Source of the DNA: Ascaphus truei
Lineage: Eukaryota; Chordata; Amphibia; Anura; Ascaphidae
Direction: 5' to 3'
Assembly (NCBI GenBank): GCA_036426205.1
Contig: CM071568.1
Coordinates: 39,668,066-39,732,065 of the forward strand
Length of the DNA stretch: 64,000 nt
Position 1 is the first letter of the stretch; each line of letters starts with the position of its first letter. The notes under the pieces are model-generated. The model made no database searches. It had not been told where the DNA came from and was given only the letters and a program-made list of their open reading frames with translations. The position numbers and the translations under genes are program-made. Shown in pieces: positions 25,187 through 34,676 of this stretch.

Positions 25187-25203
25187 TAAACTGTGAAGGC
25201 ATG

Positions 25204-26814
25204 CAACACAGATATTTAGCACAGTTACAATTGATTAACCTTTTAGTTGCTGCATTTTTATCTTAACTGAATTAAAAGTGAGAGCCATTCTCCAAAAGGT
25301 TTCTTATGATGCAGAAGATAATGTTTGTGCAATGCTTAGAAGTGTTTGAAGAAAGACAGGAAGCTGCAGTATACTGTTCCCCACATAACACAGTTGCGCA
25401 TATAACACATAATGTATACAGTAGGCTTCTGTCAGACCACAGTCCAGATGAAACACATAACTAAAAGAGATGCATAGTGGGAGTGTGAAGACAGTATGTG
25501 CAGTATATCTTTTATTGGATACATATTTAGCATTCTTTCTTTTAAAAAATGTTTGTGAACAGACACACTTCCATTTTTCCATAAAAAAACATACTATATC
25601 AATAAATTGTACATTAGTGATCATATACAGTATGCAGTGGAGTATCTTGTGTGTAAAATTTAAACATTATAAATTTAAGATCTTGCAAAAAAAAAAAAAC
25701 TTCTTATATAATTATATAATGATTTTTTTTATACCCATATCACCACAGATCCACTGTAGAGTCTATGTGCCAATGTAGCGTGATATACTATGGCCAGGAT
25801 CAAGACAAAAAAAATCTTTATCTCGTGACATTCAATGTGTGTGTTGCTGCACTTTAGCACCAGTTTTTAGACCATTGTCGCAATTGGACACAGAATTATG
25901 GGTTTGTGCAGGGAAGGATTACCCATAAGACACAGTAGTCGCGTGCCTAGGGGCAAGAAGAAAAAGGATGTCCTCCGTCACATAGACTCAAGCATTTTCA
26001 AATATAGAAAATTACAGGAAAAGCAGTGTATTAATGAACAAATTAACTAATTTTCAATTACTGGGACTGATGTATTCACACAAGAAACTTGCTGTTCCAA
26101 TTACATTGTCACATTAAAGCTTTCCAAAATTCAGCTCTATATATGATTAAAGTTGATTAATTTGTAACCAAATAGATTGCAATGCCAACTTAATTTTATA
26201 TTAAGGCAATACCAACAATTGTGGTTAATGGTGAACTTCAGAATTAATTGGTTAATAGGGTAAAGGATACATATAGGATACAGTAGCGTTCACCTGATCT
26301 TATAACCTCTAATCCTCCCGTGTTCCAAATGACAGCAGACAAATTATTGCCGTGTTTGATTGTCACTCAAATGGAACTCAGAGGTGTTTTCTTATTGGAT
26401 CAGGATATTAGCTTAGCAAATATAGAAGAGAGAAAATCACGGTGCAATACATTTAATAGTGGAACTGGTTAAAACCGTAATGCACTCACATTATAAGAGT
26501 TAATTAAGTGCTCCAGCTAAATAACAAAATCTGGTCATCCTACTACTGTACACACCATGAAAATTTGTCGTACACTATATTGACCATGTTTTTTGTCTTT
26601 GCAGTTTTTTGAAGATGGAGAGGAAAAAATAGCTTTTTCTGTCCACTTTACACATTAACCTGGCATTGTAGTACTTCCAGGACCTACTTTCACCCATTCA
26701 TAATTTAATGAAAACCACCTTGAAATCTTCATTGTGCCTTGTTCCCTGTTTATTCCATTTAGTGCTGGAAGGCCCTCAACACATTTCAGGTCTTAAGAAG
26801 AAGAAACCTGATAA
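25204..26814. other. No recognised feature
   Basis: AT-rich. Frames at 25,304-25,778 have no domain. A CAGGGAAGGATTACCCATAAG block at 25,909 hints at a decayed hAT end, but no partner was found. Confidence 0.4.
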
Positions 26815-26879
26815 TGCTTGAGTACCTTAATCGAGGTAATTAATAAACAAGTTAAAAAGCAGGAGTCCAGAACTGACCC

Positions 26880-27313
26880 CTGAGGTACTTCACTCACAAC
26901 TTTAGCCCAGCCTGAAAAAAATCCATTTATGACAACCTGTTGTTGTCTATCCTTCAACCAGTTTTCAATCCAGTGAATATATTTTGACAGGGTCTGATTT
27001 GCTTTATTTTGTACACTAACCTTGTGTGGAACCGTATCAAAAATATTTGCAAAATCTAAGTAGACCACATCAACTGCATTACCCTGGTCTAAATTCCTAC
27101 TTACACCCTCAAAGAAACATATAGGTTAGTTTGGCACGACCTATCCTTCATAAATCCATGCTGACTATTACTAATAACTTTGTTTTCCATTAGGTATTCC
27201 TGAAAATTATCCCCTATTAAACCTTCAAGTATCTCCCCCACTATTGAAGTCAGGCTTACAGGTCTGTAATTACCTGGTTGTGATCTAGCTCCCTTTTTAA
27301 ATATAGGCACCAC
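26880..27313 (-). pseudogene. Reverse transcriptase fragment of CR1-like LINE
   Basis: Minus-strand translation gives, in order, a FKKG..PGNYRPVSLTS block, a QHGFMKDRSCQTNL block, the first catalytic block VYLDFANIFDTVPH (the consensus Lys-Ala is altered) and a VPQGSVL block. The catalytic Asp-Asp box should follow, but the frame has drifted to other sequence, so the enzyme is dead. A frameshift near 27,080-27,100 separates the two halves. The motif order and spacing are those of CR1-group LINEs. Confidence 0.8.
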
Positions 27314-27454
27314 ATCTGCTTTATTCCAATATTGTGGTACTGAGCCGGTGGAAATTGAGTTCTTGAATATTAAATGTAATGGTTTGGCTATTACCGAGCT
27401 TAACTCCTTAAGAACTCTTGCATGTATACCATCAGGGCCAGGTGCCTTATTTAC

Positions 27455-27883
27455 TTAAATTTTTTCAAGCAGTCTATGAACTTCTTCCATAATTAACAAA
27501 TTGTTCTTTAATATAGAGGTTGTGACTTCCTCCTGGGGCACTACTATTGAAATTGATTCTTCCCTGGTAAACACAGAGGCAAATAATTTGTTTAATACCT
27601 CTGCTTTTTCCTTATCTCCAACAATCTGCCTGCCCATCTCACACTGAAAGGGTCCTATATTTTCTTTTCTGATTTTTTTGTTATTAAGGTAATTAAAGAG
27701 CTTTTTAGGGTTGATCTTACTTTCTATTGCAATCCTTTTTTCATAATCCATTTTTTCTAATTTTTCTAATTTGATTACATTACAGCAATTTTTGTTACAT
27801 TCCTTATAATTCTGACATGATGCCTCCGTCCCTTCTGACTTCAAGAATCTAAACGCCTTCCTCTTCTTGTCCATTTCCTCCAC
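27455..27883 (-). pseudogene. LINE linker between endonuclease and RT
   Basis: A 142-residue open stretch, Lys/Glu-rich, with a Cys-containing CQNYKECNKNC part. It ends in ANKLFASVFT-like sequence (here LNKLFASVFTRE), which in CR1 LINEs precedes the polymerase. It matches the minus strand of about 2,470-2,890 in copy 1. No separate enzymatic role is visible. Confidence 0.65.
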
Positions 27884-28156
27884 AACTGTTTATTTAGCCA
27901 CATTGGTTTTGACTTATTTCTTTTATACTTATTACCCAAGGGTATACACTGATAAGTGTGCTTTTCTAACAATGTTTTAAAGACTGCCCATTTATCTTCT
28001 ACATTTTCCCTGCAAAAACAGCATCCCAGTGTATTCCTTGTAGATTAGTCCTCAGTTTATTAAAATCGGCCTTTCTAAAGTTTATGGTCTCTGTTGAACA
28101 CAAGTAATATGTTTTTTGAAAATGTATTTCAAATTAGACCTTGTTATGATCACTAA

Positions 28157-28607
28157 TATAAAGAGTTGGAAAAGAGGCACACCGTTGCTTAAAGAAAAAT
28201 AAATCAATGTTTCCCTCCCTGGTGCTCACCCTCCGCTGATTCCGGCATCTCAAAGCTGGATCCGAGTAGATATAGGATAAGGTGAGTGTGGTGCTCAACA
28301 ATTGTAACCAATTCCATCTGTAGTAGATAATCCCATCCCACCAGGCAAGCTGTGTCCTATACTGACAAGCTCCATCCCCAAACCAGCAAGTACAGTACAG
28401 CCTATGGACAAGAAACCTCCGTCGCTCCCAACCCTGTCTATGTTTTTCTCATAACCCGTCACTTTCACCTCACTACCCATTTCCTTTACATGATGTGAAG
28501 TAAAAAGGGATCAGGTAAAGCAACTTGGGATGCCCCTAGAAAAGGGGACTAAGTGAAAAAGGGAGTGAAACAAAGGGTGCTAAAGGCAAAAATCCTGGTC
28601 ATAGACA
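28157..28607. other. No recognised feature
   Basis: Spacer between the LINE truncation point and the next inverted repeat. No domain or element end was recognised. Confidence 0.4.
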
Positions 28608-28790
28608 GCAAAAGAGGGAGCCAAGCACACCAAACAAATGGAAGGTAAAATGAATGCAAAAAGATCAAATACCCCGATGAAGGTGTAGTTGCACCAAAAT
28701 GCAGGATACAATGACTCTTTAGTCATTAAATTATCTTTTTGCATTCAATTTACCTTCCATTTGTTTGGTGTGCTTGGCTCCCTCTTTTGC
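28608..28790. repeat. Inverted repeat, 58-bp arms
   Basis: 28,608-28,665 and 28,733-28,790 are complementary at nearly every position (GCAAAAGAGGGAGCC against GGCTCCCTCTTTTGC). The 67-base centre contains a small GGTGTAGTTGCACC hairpin. The transcript would fold into a long stem with an internal branch. Origin unknown. Confidence 0.85.
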
Positions 28791-29116
28791 TACAGTATGT
28801 GATCCCATGTTCACCCCTCAATACCCATCTGTACAATAGATGTGTAAATGTCTTCACATTATCCTTCACAATTAGTTTTTTTATTTTCCCTTAAATTTAG
28901 CATTTGTGCAAAAGATCACATTGTGTAGAGTTCTGCCAATTTGCCAGATTTTCACTAGTCATAGTTTTTCAGCAAAAAAATGGCAGTATAAAAAAAATCT
29001 GAGAATTCAGTGTGGCTCATCAGTCAGGATGCAATATGTCAATACTTTATATAATTTCTTGTTTCTCTTGAGATATTTATAAGCTATTTATTTATTTTAA
29101 TACATGATGCTACTCG
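28791..29116. other. No recognised feature
   Basis: AT-rich spacer before an LTR; nothing identified. Confidence 0.4.
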
Positions 29117-29120
29117 TATA

Positions 29121-29884
29121 TGTAACGGTGTTTCCCCCACCCGGTGGGAGATTTGTCCATTACTACGGTGTATGGTGCATACACCTGCTGACAACAGGAG
29201 AGCTGAGTTGTCTGCCGATGGTAGTGGGGACACAGGATCAGGCTTCTGGGGTTCATACCCTACATATCTCTTTAGCAGTGCAGCACCATCATTTGCTGTA
29301 GGCTCCAGGAACTGAAGGTGATCTCCCACGGTAGAACTTATTAGCTCTCCCCTCAGTAAGGTCATGCACCAGGCAGGAGGTACAGTATATAACAACAGGA
29401 ATGGTTTATTCACTCTGCACAGCACAGTTACACGGCAGGCTTCTGCCAGATGCAATAACTCTCAGCACTCACTGAAGTATGGTTCCCGGACCATCACTTC
29501 AGGCCAAGGGCACCCGCAGCCGTCCTAGCTCTTCCCCACGTCCCTAGCAGAGGCAGAGGAATGGTCTACGCTCACTGTCCCCCAATGGGAAGAGGACTGG
29601 AGAAGGCCCAATCTCAGCCTTTCCACTGTGTGACCTGCCTTCCTCAAATGGGGGAAGGCACTTCTAAATTTAGGGCAGTCCCGCCTTTAAGTACTACTAG
29701 TAGGAGGGCACCAGGTCTGGCTCATGATTGGTCAGGACCAGGACTGATGTCACGCCTTCCGCTGACACTCAAGTGCAGCTCCTTGGAGGGGGAAAACCCC
29801 ATAACAACTACTGGCAAGGCCTGCTTGTACCAAGACTTAATGCCAGGAGGGAACAAACTAGTAGCCACAGATTGCATGGCTACA
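29121..29884 (-). mobile_element. Solo LTR, 764 bp, TSD TATA
   Basis: It runs TGTAACGGTGTTTCC to CATGGCTACA and is flanked by TATA on both sides (29,117-29,120 and 29,885-29,888). It is related to the LTRs at 31,496, 37,083 and 39,407 by the start block, the GGGGACACAGGA block and the ..GGCAAGGCCTGC.TGTACCA..ACTTAATGCCAG block near the far end. No internal region remains. Confidence 0.75.
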
Positions 29885-30048
29885 TATACAGCATTGCACT
29901 TTGAAGCTATCACGATGACTCACACTGTATTTTAAAAATGTTTTGTCATTTCAAGCAAACCTGGGCTTCTGCTATGCCCTTTTATGTATTTATTATATCA
30001 GAGGATGCGGAATGGGATATTTTGCTGCGGCCTTTACCCGCAGGGGGA

Positions 30049-30500
30049 ATGTACTTGGCAGGTGCAGAGGTTCACACAAGGAGACAGTTTTGGGAATTAA
30101 GAACATGGTTTTATTTAGCCTGTCCCTTTAAACAATGCACAGCAAACAAAACTATACAAAATAAAAAAAACACCTATCCCTTGTAAGGGCTAACATACTT
30201 TCCCAGTCCCTATCTGCAAGACTGGGAGGAAAAGCCCGTAACAGCCTACCACCCCAAAGTCTCAAGCAGTATCTTAAAGCAGGTGGCCCTTCAGGTCAGT
30301 GGTGTCTGGGTGTCTTGATCTCATCACAGCCTTTGTGCTCAAGACAGTATCTCCTCTGTCAGCACAGTGTGTCTGTGCTAAGGAATCTTTCTATTCTGTC
30401 TACAGCCGTTTTTTTTTAACCCTCCTCTGATTACCCAGTTGGAGCTGGTTAATTGACTGCAATTATCCAGCTCTCTACTGGATTGTCAGACCACTAAAGG
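30049..30500 (-). mobile_element. LTR, same family as 8,115-8,728
   Basis: Reverse-complement similarity to 8,480-8,728 covers the TTTATT polyadenylation region, CCCTTGTAAGGGCTAA, TTTCCCAGTCCCTA and CCCCAAAGTC. The outer end is approximate. To its right lies a hammerhead-bearing repeat, as at 62,910-63,742. Confidence 0.55.
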
Positions 30501-30845
30501 CAGCTTTTTCACCCACCATAACTTAAAACGCGATGGTAAACCCTACAGTCTTGAAAATGCAAAGCCAGCAGAACAACCAACTTCACACTGATGATACCCA
30601 TTAAGGTTGAAACATGTCTGTGAATGGTTTCTCTGGCTTTGCATCTGATTCCCATGCTGTGCTTTAAAGCTGTGTTTACAGCGAGCATTAGCTTATATGG
30701 GCTCCATGTAACAATGGTCTTTCAGGCAAAAGGTGACACATTGTGTGCTCATTTGCATGTCATTGTAGCAGTGGAAGCACTGTATGCTGGGCATAATGGT
30801 GAAAGGCAGGTTTGCAGAAATGCCAAAGACATGTGAATGTGCTCA
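30501..30845 (+). repeat. Hammerhead-bearing repeat unit, copy A
   Basis: Shared with 63,600-63,960 and, in part, 32,515-32,830. Common blocks are ATAACTTAAAA..ATGGTAAACC, the ribozyme, CCCATGCTGTGCTT, CAGGCAAAAGGT.ACACATTGTGT and GCAGTG.AAGCACTGTATGCT. It ends in an AT-rich run. No protein is encoded. Confidence 0.65.
30582..30624 (+). ncRNA. Type I hammerhead ribozyme core, copy A
   Basis: Stem I is TTCACA (30,582-30,587) with TGTGAA (30,619-30,624), 6 perfect pairs. The core CTGATGA is at 30,588-30,594. Stem II is ACC/GGT with a U-U at its base and a 6-base loop. GAA is at 30,609-30,611. Stem III is only AC..GT around a 2-base loop (30,612-30,617). The cleavage triplet is GTC, with the cut after C30,618. 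All invariant core bases are present. The minimal stem III is the arrangement known from newt satellite 2 and Penelope-type retroelements, which cleave best as dimers. Confidence 0.75.
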
Positions 30846-30874
30846 CAAGTGATCTTATTATATATATATAAATA

Positions 30875-31489
30875 TGTAACAGGGTATGTCTCGTTCTACC
30901 TGTCTTTCCCCATGTTATGTAAGTCCCTGCTAGCTGCAGGCAGTAACAGGCTAATTCTGTGGGCTAGTGACCCCCTTTGTACTATTCTCTGATGGACAGG
31001 AGTGCGGTGGTGACTAATGGCCTGTGCAAGCCTATCTGGTATAGGTATAGACCCTGAGCCCACCCCTTCTGCCTCCTGATGAGAAGCAGAACTGTTCCTG
31101 GTAATGAGGAGAACGGAAGCAGAGAGCTGTGAGTCTCTCCCATCCGGGATGAGCGTGCTCACCCTCAGCCCTTGTGGCTGATGGGAACATCTATCTAGTA
31201 ACCCCATACTATCAGCCCATTTGTTACTCATACACCAGCCTGTATTGAGTCAGTGCATGGTGTGTATGACTGATGTGCTTCAGAGAGGACTACCTCTGAT
31301 ACTACCAGAGCCCCCTGAAGCTGGAGGTGTTGAACACCAAAAGGAAAGAACTACAGACGATATCCAAAAGCCTGTCCTGTCTCCATATCACCGCAGACAG
31401 CTCAGATCTCCTGAACCTAACAGGGAGGCCTCAGCACCACATGGTAGCAATAGAGTGGATCTCCCAGAGGGTGGTAGAAACAGTGTACA
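30875..31489 (+). mobile_element. Possible solo LTR between hammerhead unit and next LTR
   Basis: It starts TGTAACAGGG directly after a (TA)n run and ends GTGTACA, that is TGTA...TACA ends. No second copy was recognised in the window and the flanking tetramers do not match. The call rests on ends and position only. The 186-residue frame from 31,221 crosses into the next LTR and is incidental. Confidence 0.3.
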
Positions 31490-31495
31490 TGTATA

Positions 31496-32237
31496 TGTAG
31501 CGGTGTTTCCCCCACCCTCTGAGAGATTTCACTACTACATGGTGTGGTGTGGTGCATACCTGCTGGCTTACAATAGATCTGAGTCTCCTGCGGTGTTGTG
31601 GAGGAGAACAGGACAGGCTTTTGGGGTAGGATTTGATTCTCTCTCTCGGTGTCAATGCTTCCATCTCTTGCAGGCTCCAGGGATGTGGAGGCAATCCCTG
31701 CAGGAGAACTCACTTCCACTCCCCCTGATAGATTGCAGTCTCAGGCAAGAGGATATATTTCAACAGGATCACTTTATTTAGTGCACTAGCAGATGTTACA
31801 GCATACAAAGCTCACTTCTTGGGGCTTCACCCTCAGGAGTACCCTAAACCTCCACTCCAGGCCAAGGGCACCCAAATCTGTCCATTCTCTTCCCTTACCC
31901 CCTAGTGGAGTAAAGGGTATAGTCTCCCTCTCCACTCCCCTAGGGGAGGGAGTACAAACTTGGCAGAGCCCTGCACAGTTGTTAGGGTAGACCAGTCTCT
32001 CTAAAGGAGGTAGAGGCACTGACCCAATTTAGCAGTGCAGCTCCTTAAGTACAAGGGAAGTAGGTACCAGATCTGAATCCAGTGATTGGACACACACAGG
32101 CCTAGTAACACTGCTTCCCCTGTCACTCAAGAAGCTACTGTGAGTGAGGAAAAACCCATGCGAACTCCTGGCAGGCCTGCTCTTACCAGGACATACTGCC
32201 AGGAGGCAGACTTAGTAGACAAGGAAACCAGCCGGTA
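31496..32237 (-). mobile_element. Solo LTR, about 742 bp, TSD TATA
   Basis: It begins TGTAGCGGTGTTTCCCCC and shares the block order of the LTR at 29,121. Its right end is decayed (CAGCCGGTA in place of CATGGCTACA). TATA flanks it at 31,492-31,495 and 32,238-32,241, and a (TA)n tract follows. Confidence 0.6.
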
Positions 32238-32345
32238 TATAATATAATATATTATATATATATAATAGATATATATATATATATATATATAGATATATAT
32301 AATATATATATATAATAATATATATATATCTATATTTATAATATA
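32238..32345. repeat. (TA)n-rich microsatellite
   Basis: Interrupted TATATA/TAATATA runs. They separate an LTR from the hammerhead unit. A second (TA)n run at 32,845-32,889 lies on the other side of that unit. Confidence 0.85.
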
Positions 32346-32416
32346 TACTTAGTTAAGTTATGGGGGTAAAAAAGTGACAAAAACCCTCACAGCAAAGGAA
32401 TATCCCAGCCCCCACA

Positions 32417-32777
32417 CAGCACTTCCACTGCAGCAAGGGATTCTGGGAAATGACATGCAAATAGAGCACACAGTGTCCTTTTTGCCTCATAACCATTTTA
32501 ACATGGTTCCCTATAATTGATGGTTTAGCCTATCCCATGGCTCTCTTGCATTCCCAGTAAAATCAACCACACACTGATGAGACCCATCAAGGTCGAAAAG
32601 CTGTCTGTGGGTAGTTTTCTGGGTATGACACCTTAACCCTGGCTGTGCTCAAAGCTTTGACCATGCAGCAAGCTAAGCCATAGGGAACCATGTTAAAAAT
32701 GGTTATTGAGGCAAAAGTGACACTGTGTGCTCATTGGCATGTCATTTCCCAGAATCCTTGCTGCAGTGGAAGTGCTG
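32417..32777 (+). repeat. Hammerhead unit copy B with 98-bp inverted arms
   Basis: 32,417-32,514 and 32,680-32,777 are near-perfect reverse complements (CACTTCCACTGCAGCAAGG outermost, ATGGTTCCCTAT innermost). The ribozyme sits in the 165-base loop between them. Copies A and D have only the right arm and a diverged left part. The structure resembles two inverted terminal repeats joined around the ribozyme. Confidence 0.75.
32567..32612 (+). ncRNA. Type I hammerhead ribozyme core, copy B
   Basis: CTGATGA is at 32,574-32,580. Stem II is GACC/GGTC with four pairs, including the canonical G-C at its base. GAA is at 32,595-32,597 and a GTC-type cleavage site ends at C32,605. Stem I has CACA/TGTG plus an outer pair. 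Stem III is weakened: after GAAA a C seems lost, leaving one A-U pair and a mismatch. Stem II is better here than in copies A and D; stem III is worse. Confidence 0.6.
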
Positions 32778-32848
32778 TATGGGGTGATAATGGGAAAGGC
32801 AGGTTGCAGACCTGCCTGAGACATGCAGATGAGCTACAGTTATATTGC

Positions 32849-32880
<32 letters not shown>

Positions 32881-32889
32881 ATATTAATA

Positions 32890-33721
32890 TATAAGGTTTC
32901 CCCCCCCCACAATCTCACATTGGCCCGGGTACTCTAAACACAACCCCCATTACGTGTTCGTGTTGGTGGTGCACCTGTAGGCAACAGGACTCCTGAGTCT
33001 CCCGCTGATGGTATTAGGGGATGTTCATCAGGACAGGTAGCTGAGTGGTAGTGGGTGCGGTTCAACTTACATCATGTGCAGCGCCTCCACCTCATCAGGG
33101 TCTATGCTTCCGCAGGGAGATGGTCTGGTGAGGAACTCCTTCTTGGTGGGGATGCCACTGTTGAGTAATTTCACACTCACACAGTGGGGGTTTCATTAAC
33201 AAGGCCATCTTTATTGTAGTTTGGGATGTAGCAGACTGCCCCATGCAGCTGCCGGCTCTAGCCGCACATCTCTCCGTGCTGTCCCTTTGCCAGGTACGCC
33301 CTCCCAAATTGAAGTGGGATTCCCTCTTCTCCTAGGGAGATCCTCTCTGTGCCAGGTCCCTGGACACAGAGTGGCTTAGACAGGCCGATTGGTCAACGTG
33401 AACCGCTAGTTACTGCACTAGGGTCACAAAGTGTTCCTACAATCCCTTTTGCAGGAAAATACAACTTCCCAACAACTTCCCATAGCTGCTGGAACAACCA
33501 CTAACTAACTGTGTTGTGCCTTATATACTTCAGGAGGCAGGCGCATCCCTGATGTCACTATACAGGGACTCAGAGCATACAGCCACTCCCCTCCATACAT
33601 AGGGCACCTCACTATGGTGTGAGGGAAAACCTCCATAACTGCTGCTGGCATACCTGTACTTACCAGGACTTACTGCCAACAGAGAGGAAAGTAGTATACC
33701 ATCATTATGCATGGCTATATA
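32890..33721 (-). repeat. 3' LTR of the 5.0 kb element
   Basis: 832 bp. Its left end has lost the TGTAAC start (now TATAAGG), probably through the adjoining TA repeat. The 11-mer CAGCGCCTCCA is at 33,079. A TATA block on the minus strand lies at 33,521-33,530. Confidence 0.85.
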
Positions 33722-33731
33722 CTCCCCCTGG
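33722..33731 (-). promoter_or_regulatory. Polypurine tract
   Basis: The minus strand reads CCAGGGGGAG directly before the 3' LTR. That is the expected position and composition for a plus-strand primer. Confidence 0.6.
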
Positions 33732-33911
33732 TGAATCCCCACCGTCCCGGCTGGGGCCTAAATTTGGTGTACCTTGCTCCAGGAAACACTGAAAAAGAAC
33801 ACACAAATTAAGCGTCAAACATTATCACCTTCACATAATAATGCAAGAACCTTCCGCTCACTGACCAGCAGGGAGCGTTAAAGAAAAGGGCAGACCACTC
33901 TTTGACGTGAC

Positions 33912-34676
33912 CTAATAATAGTGTCGAGGGTCTGGTTTCTTCACCTCCCGCACCGCTGCATCAGTGACTGTCACGCTATACTCTCGGGGCAGGCCTCGCT
34001 CATTACAATACACCACTTTGTGCATATAAATGCTGCGCCCGATTTTCCAAACCCTCATTAGTTGGGAAACCCTCTGCTCAGCCTGAACTCCTTTAATGGC
34101 TCCTCCCTTATTGACGATATAATATTCTATATCATTACGAAGCCACTTCTCTCGATTGTCCTCTATCTCCCTCATCAGAGGTTCGGGGACATATGGGTAC
34201 TCAAGCCCATGAGACCGTTTATACTTGGCTGTAATGGCCCGTTCAGCTCGGCAGGCCCGGGTTAATTTAGTTTGCCCAGCCTTTCCCGGTAACACCCATG
34301 ACAGGGGCTCATCTGACTCCACAGGATCATCTAACCCTTCAGATCCCTTTGGGGTAATAAGACCCCCTTGAATTCGGTCCCACCTTACTGGCAGCTCTTT
34401 GAGGTATGCCTCATCGTCGAAATCCCCGGGAGCCCACCAATGGTCAACTACCCCATCCCTTTCTAGAATGAAACAGGTGCGGTCTATCCAGACGACATAA
34501 CCCTCATACAGTGGTGCCCACCATCGAGTTTCCCGTACCTCCTCCGAGTTGGATTCTAGTGGCTCTTCCTCTTCAGGCCCGCCCGATGATACCCCTGAAG
34601 TAACCTTTCCCCGACGCTGTGACCAGTGTCCACCCGTGATACCCAACACACTAGCACAATCACTGGGCACCGACAC
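33912..34676 (-). CDS. Downstream half of the LTR-element protein
   Basis: 254 codons in the same frame as the upstream 503 codons, separated from them only by a TGA at 34,677-34,679. The first codon after the stop is GTG, so this is more likely a continuation than an independent gene. It has an acidic start, a Trp-rich central part (TRWWAPLYEGYVVWIDRTC and DHWWAPGDFDDEAY, residues about 50-95) that could be a folded domain, then a basic C-terminal part ending DPRHYY. I recognise no family: no Asp protease, zinc knuckle or polymerase motif. It is unlike a canonical gag C-terminus. Confidence 0.5.
   Translation of the reverse strand: MSVPSDCASVLGITGGHWSQRRGKVTSGVSSGGPEEEEPLESNSEEVRETRWWAPLYEGYVVWIDRTCFILERDGVVDHWWAPGDFDDEAYLKELPVRWDRIQGGLITPKGSEGLDDPVESDEPLSWVLPGKAGQTKLTRACRAERAITAKYKRSHGLEYPYVPEPLMREIEDNREKWLRNDIEYYIVNKGGAIKGVQAEQRVSQLMRVWKIGRSIYMHKVVYCNERGLPREYSVTVTDAAVREVKKPDPRHYY

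Larger units (their letters stand above)
26815..28156 (-). mobile_element. CR1-like LINE, copy 2
   Basis: The same family as the copy at 958-3,481, here without the insertions. From 28,156 leftward come the end of the endonuclease region, the charged linker and the first half of the reverse transcriptase. Both ends are truncated. The match to copy 1 allowed its insertions to be placed exactly. Confidence 0.8.
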
